Part shown: positions 1 through 6,341 of the stretch, in pieces
Numbering within the stretch: position 1 is the stretch's first letter
Layout of the letters: each line of letters starts with the position of its first letter
From: Candidatus Krumholzibacteriia bacterium
GTDB taxonomy: Bacteria > Krumholzibacteriota > Krumholzibacteriia > LZORAL124-64-63
Assembly (NCBI GenBank): GCA_029935695.1
Contig: JAOZJV010000227.1
Coordinates: 1-6,391, forward strand
Direction: 5' to 3'
DNA: 6,391 bases
The notes under the pieces: generated by a model
What the model saw: only the letters and a program-made list of their open reading frames with translations
Told to the model about the DNA's origin: nothing
The model's database searches: none
Program-made: the position numbers and the translations under genes

Positions 1-155
1 AAGTCGTCAATGACCCGGTGAAAATTCAGGCCGTCGTAAAAGCCACGCTTGGCCAGGTTGGCAAAGTTGGCCACCGTCAGCGGAGTTTTGTCTGCAAACA
101 GGTTGACGTTGATGGTTCCTTTTTCGGTCTCGAAGATGGCTTTCAAATCGGCCAC
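1..155 (-). CDS. Cyclophilin-type peptidyl-prolyl cis-trans isomerase, N-terminal part
   Basis: The first 51 codons of a cyclophilin, a foldase that isomerises Xaa-Pro peptide bonds; the rest lies beyond the left edge. Seen: residues 5-20 form the family's opening strand pair (KAIFETEKGTINVNLF), then the segment around TPLTVANFANLAKRGFYDG (residues 24-42) and the active-site strand FHRVI (45-49), where R47 matches the catalytic Arg of cyclophilin A. The start is GTG at 155-153, because AAGGAG (162-167) sits 6 bases upstream and no ATG fits. There is no signal peptide, so a cytoplasmic PpiB-like enzyme is inferred. It is divergent from the AI-2E-family gene at 356. The family is certain; which paralogue it is cannot be told from a third of the protein. 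Confidence 0.92.
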   Translation of the reverse strand, partial: MADLKAIFETEKGTINVNLFADKTPLTVANFANLAKRGFYDGLNFHRVIDD

Positions 156-221
156 GGGAGGCTCCTTCTTTTAATGATGGCACAGCAGCAGGGCCGCACC
201 GTTGGTTTTGGCTTGCCCTGA

Positions 222-250
222 AAAATAACCCAAGTGCCATCAAATGCCAG
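222..250 (-). promoter_or_regulatory. Possible sigma-70-type promoter for the cyclophilin gene
   Basis: On the minus strand CTGGCA (245-250) lies 17 bases upstream of TATTTT (222-227), each matching four of six consensus positions, with optimal spacing. Transcription would begin near 215, leaving a leader of about 60 bases before the GTG start. Similar matches arise by chance, so this is only a candidate. In the same divergent region (156-355) I found no convincing plus-strand promoter for the permease gene; a small CCGGC/GCCGG hairpin with an ATAA loop lies at 321-334. Confidence 0.25.
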
Positions 251-355
251 TTTCCACTAACGGATACTTGATGAAATGGTCCCCGGCAGGGTAACTTCCG
301 GGAACTGAAATGAACGTTGTCCGGCATAAGCCGGCGCCTGAACCAAGGAGAAGGC

Positions 356-1465
356 ATGAGTTCCGCATCCATCAGCAAACTTGTCCTGCTCCTGCTGGTC
401 CTTATCATCTCGGCGGTTTTCCTGACGATGACCAAGGGTTTTCTGATGGCAGTGCTGCTGGCCGGGATCGCCGCCTCTCTGGCTCAACCCCTTTACATGC
501 GCCTGACCAGCCTCATGGGCGGCCGCAGGACTGCGGGGGCCATTGCCACTCTGGTGATCATTGTCATGCTGATCATCATTCCCCTGGGCTTTCTGCTGGG
601 TGTCGTCACTGCTGAGGCCATCAAAGTGGGCAACAGCATCACTCCCTGGGTGCAGGAAAAAGTAGCCAATCCCGGCGACATCAGCCTCTGGCTGCAACAA
701 CAGAAATTCTACAGTCAAATCCAACCCTATGAAGATGACATCCTGGTCAAAGCCGGTCAGATGGTGGGCTTCGTGAGCAAATTTCTGATCAACAGCTTAT
801 CTTCAGCCACGGCTGGTACCCTGCATTTTTTCTTCATGCTGTTCATCATGCTGTACTCCATGTACTTCTTTCTCATGGACGGCGGCGCCCTGCTCAATCG
901 CATCCTTTATTACCTTCCGCTTAAGGATGAGGACGAGCGCAAACTCATCGGCAAATTTGCCTCTGTCACCCGGGCGACACTCAAAGGCACCGCTGTAATC
1001 GGAGCCCTGCAGGGAGGGCTCGCGGGGCTGGCTTTCCAGGTCGTCGGCATCCCAAGTGCTGTTTTCTGGGGAACCCTCATGATGGTGATGTCAGTCATTC
1101 CCGGCATCGGCACCGGTTTGATCTGGGTTCCCGCGGCCATCATCCTGGTCGCCGGCGGGGCCACGGCCAAGGGTGTGGGTCTGGCCCTTTTCTGCAGTTT
1201 GATCGTGGGAAGCATCGACAATTTTCTGCGTCCCCGCCTGGTGGGCAAGGACACGCAAATGCCTGATCTCATGATTTTGCTGGGAACCATGGGTGGTCTC
1301 GTCATGTTTGGTATCCTGGGCTTCATCATCGGCCCCATTGTAGCGGCCCTCTTTGTGACTATCTGGGAAATTTACGGTGTGGTTTTCCACGATGTGCTGC
1401 CGGCTCCATCCAAACCATTGCCTGAATTTTCGGATGAAGAAGATGCGGATTGTCCGGAGGACTGA
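356..1465 (+). CDS. AI-2E family (UPF0118/PerM-like) transporter
   Basis: A 369-residue inner-membrane protein of the AI-2E transporter family. Members have been linked to autoinducer-2 export (TqsA) and, in some bacteria, Na+/H+ antiport; the substrate here is unknown. Seen: hydrophobic segments at about 9-25, 28-44, 60-85, 150-174, 208-249 (probably two passes), 256-283 and 305-338, with a polar region at about 90-145. Family signatures are the IPGIG turn (248-252), DNFLRPRLVG (288-297) and the C-terminal glycine-rich pass FGILGFIIGP (318-327). The tail is acidic (EFSDEEDADCPED). The start is ATG at 356, because AAGGAG (345-350) lies 5 bases upstream; an in-frame TTG at 317 would add 13 residues but has no ribosome site. 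Length is normal. It stands alone on the plus strand and ends into the shared terminator. Confidence 0.92.
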   Translation: MSSASISKLVLLLLVLIISAVFLTMTKGFLMAVLLAGIAASLAQPLYMRLTSLMGGRRTAGAIATLVIIVMLIIIPLGFLLGVVTAEAIKVGNSITPWVQEKVANPGDISLWLQQQKFYSQIQPYEDDILVKAGQMVGFVSKFLINSLSSATAGTLHFFFMLFIMLYSMYFFLMDGGALLNRILYYLPLKDEDERKLIGKFASVTRATLKGTAVIGALQGGLAGLAFQVVGIPSAVFWGTLMMVMSVIPGIGTGLIWVPAAIILVAGGATAKGVGLALFCSLIVGSIDNFLRPRLVGKDTQMPDLMILLGTMGGLVMFGILGFIIGPIVAALFVTIWEIYGVVFHDVLPAPSKPLPEFSDEEDADCPED

Positions 1466-1580
1466 ACGGGAAAACAGGTACAGAATTTGCTTGGTTTTTG
1501 TATGCAGGGGCCGAAATAAATTTGACGACTTCAGGAATAGATTCGTAATTTTATAGAATATCAGTTTCCCCCGGATGGGG

Positions 1581-1633
1581 AAAATGCCGGCGACAGGGGT
1601 CATGGCGAGCACCCCATCGCCGGCACCTTTTTT
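1581..1633. terminator. Bidirectional intrinsic terminator between convergent genes
   Basis: TGCCGGCGA (1585-1593) pairs perfectly with TCGCCGGCA (1617-1625). After a small internal mismatch and bulge, GGGGT (1596-1600) pairs with ACCCC (1611-1615) around a 10-base loop. On the plus strand the stem is followed by CC and six Ts (1628-1633); on the minus strand it is followed by TTTT (1584-1581). It can therefore stop transcripts of the permease gene from the left and of pyk from the right. The plus-strand T run is stronger. Confidence 0.88.
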
Positions 1634-1655
1634 CAGGGCCTTGAATCAGGCCGGA

Positions 1656-3077
1656 TCAGGACCACTCAGCAGTGGCAACCTTGATCATGTTCGTGGTCTC
1701 TTCTTTGCCAAAGGGAATGCCCGCGGTTAAGACCACAGACTGCCCCGGTTTCACAAATCCACCCTGCAACGCCTGGATGATGGAGCATTTTTCCAGATCC
1801 TCCGCGCTTTCCACTTCGGGAATGACAATGGGCACGGCACCAAAGGTCAGGGCCATGCGGCGAGCCGTCGCCTCCACCGGAGTCATGACCAGAATATCCT
1901 GACGGGGACGGTAACGAGCCACCACCAGAGTTGTGCCCCCCCGTTTGGTGCAGGTCAGAATCGCGGCTGCTTCCAAATCCTCAGCCATTTTCACGGCACT
2001 GTGAGCGATGGCTCCCTTGGTGCACATTTTATCTCTTGTTTCAAACTTGGTGGTCCAGCCTTCATAGTCAAAGTGGTCCTCCACGTCGGCAGCCACATTG
2101 CTCATGACACTCACCGCTTCCACGGGATACCCGCCCATGGCTGTTTCTTCGGAGAGCATGATGGCATCGGTACCATCGTAAATGGCGTTGGCCACGTCGG
2201 TGACCTCGGCGCGGGTGGGCTTGGGACTCTCCACCATGGAGCGCAGCATTTGCGTGGCGGTGATCACCGGCTTGGCCGCACTGTTGGTTTTGCGGATGAG
2301 CATTTTCTGCACCCGCGGCACCAGTTCCAGCGGAATTTCCACACCCAGATCACCCCGGGCCACCATGATGCCATCAGATTCTTCAATGATTTCATCAATG
2401 TTGTCGATGGCTTCGAATTTTTCGATCTTGGAAATCAGCGGAGTGTAGCTGCCGTGGGCTTTGATGATTTTCTTGGCAGTGCGCACATCGTGGGCGGTGC
2501 GCACAAAGCTGAGAGCCACAAAGTCAACTTTCTGGTCCAGACCAAATTGCAGATCGGCCAGATCCTTTTCCGAAAGAATAGGCGCGTTGATGGAACGGGC
2601 CGGCAGGTTGATGCCCTTGTGGGAGCTCAAAACCCCACCCACAACCACCACACAATTCACATCGGTATCCGAAGACGAAACCACAGTCAATTCCATGGCG
2701 CCATCAGCCAGCAGCAGGGAATCACCGTTGCGCACATTGTGAGGCAGATCGGTGTAAGTGAGGCCAACTTCCTTGGCATCGCCCGGCACATCGCGGGACG
2801 TGAGGGTGAATTTCTGCCCCTCCTTCAGGGTGACTTCTCCCGCACCCATGACCCCTGTGCGAATTTTTGGCCCGCACAGATCCTGCAGAATGGCGATGGG
2901 TTGTCCCATTTTTTTAGCCACTTTGCGGATATCTTTGATCAAGGTTGCATGCTCTTTATGGGTGCCATGGGAAAAATTCAGCCGGCAAACATTCATGCCT
3001 GCTTCAATCAGTTTCTTCAGCATTTCCGGGCTGCGGCTGGCAGGCCCGATGGTCGCAATAATCTTGGTTTTTTTCAT
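1656..3077 (-). CDS. pyk: Pyruvate kinase
   Basis: Transfers phosphate from phosphoenolpyruvate to ADP, giving pyruvate and ATP in the last step of glycolysis; cytoplasmic, usually a tetramer. The 473 residues are the usual bacterial length, without the extra C-terminal PEP-utiliser domain. Seen: RLNFSHG (32-38; R32, N34, S36), DLCGPKIRTG (66-75), the catalytic lysine and metal-binding glutamate in SKIEKFEA (216-223; K217, E219), DGIMVARGDLGVEIP (235-249, metal ligand D243), and TATQML (273-278) with downstream ESPKPTRAEVTDVANA. The B domain spans about 70-170 and the C-terminal regulatory domain about 345-473. K71 replaces the Glu117 of muscle enzyme, a mark of K+-independent kinases. The ATG at 3077 is preferred, with AGGTGA 5 bases upstream; an in-frame GTG at 3086 lacks such a site. 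Last gene of the cluster, 30 bases after the dehydrogenase gene. Confidence 0.97.
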   Translation of the reverse strand: MKKTKIIATIGPASRSPEMLKKLIEAGMNVCRLNFSHGTHKEHATLIKDIRKVAKKMGQPIAILQDLCGPKIRTGVMGAGEVTLKEGQKFTLTSRDVPGDAKEVGLTYTDLPHNVRNGDSLLLADGAMELTVVSSSDTDVNCVVVVGGVLSSHKGINLPARSINAPILSEKDLADLQFGLDQKVDFVALSFVRTAHDVRTAKKIIKAHGSYTPLISKIEKFEAIDNIDEIIEESDGIMVARGDLGVEIPLELVPRVQKMLIRKTNSAAKPVITATQMLRSMVESPKPTRAEVTDVANAIYDGTDAIMLSEETAMGGYPVEAVSVMSNVAADVEDHFDYEGWTTKFETRDKMCTKGAIAHSAVKMAEDLEAAAILTCTKRGGTTLVVARYRPRQDILVMTPVEATARRMALTFGAVPIVIPEVESAEDLEKCSIIQALQGGFVKPGQSVVLTAGIPFGKEETTNMIKVATAEWS

Positions 3078-3107
3078 GGTCCTCACCTTAAAGGAGAAGT
3101 GGTCACA

Positions 3108-3941
3108 TCAGTCCAGGAAGAAATCCTTGAACAAGGGGGTGCCTGGATGAACAGCATACTGGTCTAAATCCGTCTTACCTTCTTCGGCAAGAATGGACTC
3201 ATCCGTATAAAAATTTCCCGTGCACTGCCGGCTGGGCCTCGTCAGCACCGACCAGGCCGCTTCGCCCATGATATCCGGAGTGCGGCAGGCCTGGATGGCT
3301 TCCTCGCCTCCAAGCAGATTGCGAACCGCCGCCGTGGCAATGGCCGTGCAAGGCCACAAGGCGTTGAAAGCTACATTTCGTTCGGCAAATTCCCGACTCA
3401 TGCCCAACACCCACACACTCATGGCGTACTTGGCGAGAGTGTAAGCCGCATGGCCTTCAAACCACTTGGGATCAAAATTCAACGGCGGACTGAGGTTCAA
3501 AACGTGAGGGTTATCTGCCTCCAGAAGATACGGTAAAGCCTTCTGAGTCACCACATAGCTGCCGCGGGCGTTGATGTCGTGCATGCGGTCGTAGGTTTTC
3601 ATGGGGGTCTCGAGGGTGCCGGTCAGGCTGATGGCGCTGGCGTTGTTGACCACAATATCCAGGCCGCCGAAATGCTCCACCCCCGTGGCGATGGCCTGCT
3701 CTACCTGGTCTTCGAAACGGATGTCCGTCTTCACGGCCAGGGCCTGGCCCCCCGCGGCCTCTATTTCTTCGGCGGCAGAGTGGATGGTGCCGGGCAGTTT
3801 CACATGGGCGGTGGTGGTTTTGGCGGCGATGATGATGTTGGCACCGTCGCGGGCCGCCCGCAGGGCAATGGCCTTGCCGATGCCACGACTGGCTCCGGTG
3901 ATGAAAATTGTCTTCCCTCGGAGAGTGCGTTCGATGGTCAT
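3108..3941 (-). CDS. HSDL2-like short-chain dehydrogenase/reductase
   Basis: A 277-residue NAD(P)(H)-dependent classical SDR. Seen: nucleotide motif TGASRGIG (15-22), NNAS (99-102), N124 of the N-S-Y-K tetrad, S151, and active-site Y167-x3-K171. An insert (SPPLNFDPKWFEGH) places S151 16 residues before Y167 instead of the usual 13. The motifs IIIAAKT, NNASAISLTGTL, NLSPPLN, NALWP and the ending FFLD are those I recall from animal hydroxysteroid dehydrogenase-like 2, to which it is collinear; HSDL2's C-terminal SCP2 sterol-carrier domain is absent. S18-R19 and K41 favour NADP(H). The substrate is unknown; HSDL2 has been tied to lipid metabolism but its reaction is not settled. The start is ATG at 3941, where the family begins; the ribosome site is weak (AAAGG, 9 bases upstream). 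It begins 28 bases after mqnE and lies 30 before pyk. Confidence 0.94.
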   Translation of the reverse strand: MTIERTLRGKTIFITGASRGIGKAIALRAARDGANIIIAAKTTTAHVKLPGTIHSAAEEIEAAGGQALAVKTDIRFEDQVEQAIATGVEHFGGLDIVVNNASAISLTGTLETPMKTYDRMHDINARGSYVVTQKALPYLLEADNPHVLNLSPPLNFDPKWFEGHAAYTLAKYAMSVWVLGMSREFAERNVAFNALWPCTAIATAAVRNLLGGEEAIQACRTPDIMGEAAWSVLTRPSRQCTGNFYTDESILAEEGKTDLDQYAVHPGTPLFKDFFLD

Positions 3942-3969
3942 GGATCGTGGCCTTTGGGTTAAGGGTGGA

Positions 3970-5055
3970 TTATTTTGCGACCTCGTTGTACAGCGTATCG
4001 CGCAACACCGGCCGCAAACCAACACCGGCGATGAAATCCCTGATTTCATCCACGGTCATGCCCTTGCCAGCTTCTCCGCCGGCAGCGAAGGTCACGCGCT
4101 CGTCCACCACTGTTCCGTCCAGATCATTGGCGCCGTAACGCAGAGCCAGCTGTGCTGTTTCGCGTCCCAGCATCACCCAGTAGGCCTTGATGTGGGGAAT
4201 ATTGTCCAGCATCAGACGGGACAGGGCAATCACTCTCAGCTTCATGATCAGATCCGGGCCGGACAGGTGGTCGAACTTGGTATTGGCGGGATGGAATGCC
4301 AAGGGAATGAAGCACTGAAAACCACCGGATTTGTCCTGCTGCTCGCGCAGACGAATCAGATGATCAACCCAATGTTCGGGGCTTTCGATGTGACCGAAAA
4401 GCATGGTGGCGTTGCTTTTGAGGCCATCTTCATGAACCAGGGCAGAGACTTCCAGCCAGCGATCTGCACTCATTTTTTTGGATGCGATCCGCGTGCGGAT
4501 GTCCGGATGGAAAATTTCCGCGCCACCACCTGGACAACTGTCTAAACCGGCTTCCCGCAGGGCTTTGATCGTCTCGGGAACCGAAAGCTTGGCCAGTTTG
4601 GCCAGAAAATCGATCTCCACCATGGTGAAGGCCTTCAGGTGCACAGTGGGGAAGGCTTTTTTCAGGGAACTGAGAATTTCCAGATAAGTCTGGAATTTCC
4701 AGCGCGGATGCAGGCCGCCCACGATGTGGAATTCACTCACATCAGGTGAAAAATCACGCCGTGCAATTTCGACACATTCCTCGGGAGAATAGGACCAGGT
4801 CCCTTCAGCGTTGGGATCATCGGCGTAGGCGCACAATTCGCATCCCACGTAACAGACATTGGTCGGATTGATGTGGCGATTGATGTTGTAATAAACAGCG
4901 TCGCCGTGCTGGCGGCTGCGGGCATGATGGGCTATCAGACCCAGAGCAGGCAGATCGTGAGTGGTGGCCAGGCGCAAACCATCTTCAGCAGACAGTCTTT
5001 GGCCAGCTTCCACCTTCAGGGCAATATCGTGCAGGGAGTGGTTTTCAGGCAGCAT
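3970..5055 (-). CDS. mqnE: Aminodeoxyfutalosine synthase (radical SAM)
   Basis: Second committed enzyme of the futalosine pathway to menaquinone: it joins the adenosyl part of SAM to 3-[(1-carboxyvinyl)oxy]benzoate, giving 6-amino-6-deoxyfutalosine. Seen: a radical-SAM CxxxCxxC cluster motif at C68, C72 and C75 within PTNVCYVGCELCAY, then HIVGGLHP (110-117), SCPGGGAEIF (173-182), AFHPANTKF (253-261), SRLMLDNIPHIKAYW (279-293) and GANDLDGTVV (308-317). GGGAEIF and the PHIKAYW stretch point to MqnE rather than its paralogue MqnC, which typically reads NFQASW there. The 361-residue length is normal. The ATG at 5055 is the only usable start, since an in-frame stop lies at 5092-5094; its ribosome site lies behind a hairpin (separate entry). 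No other mqn gene is in the window. Confidence 0.95.
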   Translation of the reverse strand: MLPENHSLHDIALKVEAGQRLSAEDGLRLATTHDLPALGLIAHHARSRQHGDAVYYNINRHINPTNVCYVGCELCAYADDPNAEGTWSYSPEECVEIARRDFSPDVSEFHIVGGLHPRWKFQTYLEILSSLKKAFPTVHLKAFTMVEIDFLAKLAKLSVPETIKALREAGLDSCPGGGAEIFHPDIRTRIASKKMSADRWLEVSALVHEDGLKSNATMLFGHIESPEHWVDHLIRLREQQDKSGGFQCFIPLAFHPANTKFDHLSGPDLIMKLRVIALSRLMLDNIPHIKAYWVMLGRETAQLALRYGANDLDGTVVDERVTFAAGGEAGKGMTVDEIRDFIAGVGLRPVLRDTLYNEVAK

Positions 5056-5090
5056 GAGAGTTAAGCCCCCAACCGACGGGGGCTCACCTC
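5056..5090 (-). promoter_or_regulatory. mqnE ribosome-binding site with bridging hairpin
   Basis: On the minus strand GAGGTG (5090-5085) is followed at once by AGCCCCC (5084-5078), a seven-base loop (5077-5071) and GGGGGCT (5070-5064), a perfect 7-bp stem; then eight bases and the ATG. GAGGTGA is a seven-base match to the usual complement of the 16S rRNA 3' end, but in linear mRNA it lies 29 bases from the start. With the hairpin folded the gap is about 8 bases, the normal spacing. Nothing purine-rich lies closer to the ATG. A folded element that aids initiation is inferred; no T run follows the stem in either direction, so a terminator is unlikely. Confidence 0.6.
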
Positions 5091-5101
5091 GTCAGCTCTA
5101 T

Positions 5102-5479
5102 CTAGTCGTCCGCCTTGGCTGCCAAACGGAACTGGGGCAGCAGGGTGACGTCGAAAACACGTTTGTTCCTGGAGCGCACGGCCTTGATTTCTTCAACAGT
5201 CTGGCGAATGCCAGCCAAAGCGGCCGTCACTTCAAAATTGTTATACCGGAAACCAAAATTACGCAGTTTTTGCATGGACGCCACAAGTTTCCGCTCGGCC
5301 AGAGCCCATTTGCTGTTTTCCAGCAGCTCATAACCCTCACAGGCCTCATGCAGGCCCATCCAGAAAGCCTCATCGCGGCCCTGGGCCACAGCCAGTCCTT
5401 CAGCACTGTCAGCCACAGCTTTTGTATAATTGCGAATGTTGAAAGAATCAACGGCGCGGGCCAGGTAGTTGTCACTCAT
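5102..5479 (-). CDS. Small conserved-looking protein, distant DUF309 resemblance
   Basis: A 125-residue soluble, mostly helical protein of unknown function. Its ATG overlaps the def stop in an ATGA (5476-5479), which implies translational coupling and supports a real gene; a GGGGA site lies just upstream inside def. Residues about 7-75 follow the order of DUF309 proteins: a helix with F13 and Y18, a short GRDEAFWMGL segment (34-43), HEACEGYELL (44-53), then WALAERKLVASMQKL (58-72). The HExLExxW signature that usually marks DUF309 is absent from the first helix (VADSAEGL instead). The last 25 residues are basic. Both the membership and any role are uncertain. There is no signal peptide or membrane segment. 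Confidence 0.62.
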   Translation of the reverse strand: MSDNYLARAVDSFNIRNYTKAVADSAEGLAVAQGRDEAFWMGLHEACEGYELLENSKWALAERKLVASMQKLRNFGFRYNNFEVTAALAGIRQTVEEIKAVRSRNKRVFDVTLLPQFRLAAKADD

Positions 5480-6036
5480 TCTTCATTCCCCTCGTCTTCA
5501 TCGTGTTCATCCGCCATATCAAGATAGCGCGAAGCTTCTTCGTCGTAGGCGAAGCGGGTCATGTCCTGGATGCGGTCCACGTAAAGGATCCCGTCAAGAT
5601 GGTCGCATTCGTGCTGCATGACCACGGCGGGAAATCCCTCCAGATTGAACTCTTCCAGTTGGCCCTTTTCATTGTAGGCTTTGACCGAAATGATGGCGGG
5701 TCGTTCCACCCATCCACGCATTCCAGGCACACTCAGGCAACCTTCGTACATTCCAAGTTGGTCTTCCTCATTGCTCAACACCGTAATTTCGGGATTGATC
5801 AGGATACGGAAGTTGGGTCGACCCTCTTCATCAGCCTCACCGCCGGCAATACACAGACGGATAGCTTGATGAACCTGGGGAGCGGCCAGCCCCACGCCGT
5901 TGTATTCAGCCATGGTTTCGAACATATCCCGTATCAGCCGCTGGACATCAGGTCCGGTGATGGCTTTGGGATCAATGGCTTCACATTTTTGACGCAGAAC
6001 GGGATGCCCCATGTGGGCGACCTTCAAAATGGACAT
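5476..6036 (-). CDS. def: Peptide deformylase
   Basis: Removes the formyl group from the N-terminal formyl-methionine of new proteins; a cytoplasmic Fe2+-type metalloenzyme acting at the ribosome exit. All three family motifs are intact: GVGLAAPQ (47-54), EGCLSVPG (98-105) and QHECDHLDG (141-149). The metal ligands are C100, H142 and H146 and the catalytic base is E143. Its 186 residues exceed the usual length of about 170 by a strongly acidic tail (DEHDEDEGNEE). The chosen start is the second ATG (6036), 10 bases after AAGGAGG (6047-6053); the first ATG (6045) sits only one base from that site and would add MPA. First recognised gene of the minus-strand cluster; its stop overlaps the next start by four bases. 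The usual partner fmt is not adjacent in the window. Confidence 0.97.
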   Translation of the reverse strand: MSILKVAHMGHPVLRQKCEAIDPKAITGPDVQRLIRDMFETMAEYNGVGLAAPQVHQAIRLCIAGGEADEEGRPNFRILINPEITVLSNEEDQLGMYEGCLSVPGMRGWVERPAIISVKAYNEKGQLEEFNLEGFPAVVMQHECDHLDGILYVDRIQDMTRFAYDEEASRYLDMADEHDEDEGNEE

Positions 6037-6046
6037 GGCAGGCATG

Positions 6047-6053
6047 CCTCCTT
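6047..6053 (-). promoter_or_regulatory. def Shine-Dalgarno sequence
   Basis: AAGGAGG on the minus strand, a seven-base match to the anti-Shine-Dalgarno complement. It decides the def start: one base to the ATG at 6045 is too close, while ten bases to the ATG at 6036 is workable. Confidence 0.85.
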
Positions 6054-6087
6054 AAAAATGAGGTTTCAGGCGGAACAGAACCGTTCC

Positions 6088-6115
6088 ACCATAACCCATT
6101 TTCTGATCAATGCAA
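6088..6115 (-). promoter_or_regulatory. Weak promoter candidate upstream of def
   Basis: On the minus strand TTGCAT (6115-6110), a 16-base spacer and TATGGT (6093-6088) give three and four of six matches to sigma-70 boxes. A start near 6081 would leave a short leader before the def ribosome site at 6053. An inverted repeat, GGAAC-N6-GTTCC (6072-6087), lies directly on the expected start point. The match is poor, and transcription could instead come from further upstream. Confidence 0.22.
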
Positions 6116-6221
6116 AAAGGAGGCCCAAGGTACTCGAAGGAAGACTTGGGTTTCAATGTGCTTTTGAGCCTTTGGGGAAGGCTTTATTGCCGAAATTTCA
6201 CACTTTGGGGGAAATTGACCC

Positions 6222-6341
6222 TCAAATTCTCTTCTGCATTAATCGGGAATAAACCGGCCACTTGGGGAAAATCTTGCCACCAATGAGCCCATAAAATTGG
6301 CCGATCAATCCTTTTAACTTGACCATGATTTTGCCCATCAT
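6222..6341 (-). CDS. Possible 39-residue basic peptide, doubtful
   Basis: A short ORF beginning ATG-ATG at 6341 and ending TGA at 6222-6224. The product is basic and partly hydrophobic (MMGKIMVKLKGLIGQ at the start, LMQKRI at the end) with eight Lys/Arg. It could be a small membrane-associated or amphipathic peptide. The ATG directly follows an in-frame TAA (6342-6344), the possible end of an upstream gene, whose last 15 codons would read GLKPPDAWTTNRGEM. No good ribosome site precedes it and I recognise no family, so it may be chance. Confidence 0.2.
   Translation of the reverse strand: MMGKIMVKLKGLIGQFYGLIGGKIFPKWPVYSRLMQKRI

Noticed and set aside
231..250. TGGCA repeats resembling a sigma-54 promoter upstream of the cyclophilin gene
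   Set aside because: The GG and GC elements do not fall at the required 10-base separation.
317..355. Upstream TTG start that would lengthen the AI-2E-family protein by 13 residues
   Set aside because: No ribosome site precedes it, while ATG 356 has AAGGAG at ideal spacing; the extra residues are not membrane-like.
2001..3167. Long plus-strand open frame (388 codons) opposite pyk
   Set aside because: It mirrors a codon-biased, certain pyk gene; the product is rich in His, Gly and Phe with no recognisable domain, and it has no ribosome site.
3942..3969. Possible start of the SDR further upstream inside mqnE (open to 4049)
   Set aside because: The extra 36 residues lie before the normal family start and merely translate the end of mqnE in another frame.
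3601..4545. Plus-strand open frame of 314 codons opposite the SDR and mqnE
   Set aside because: It crosses two certain genes on the other strand, and its composition is that of an antisense shadow.
6167..6188. AGCCTT/AAGGCT hairpin followed by TTATT on the plus strand
   Set aside because: Only 6 bp with a short, broken T run, and no plus-strand gene in front of it to terminate.
5503..6252. Plus-strand open frame of 249 codons opposite def
   Set aside because: Antisense shadow of def; no family resemblance and no start signal.
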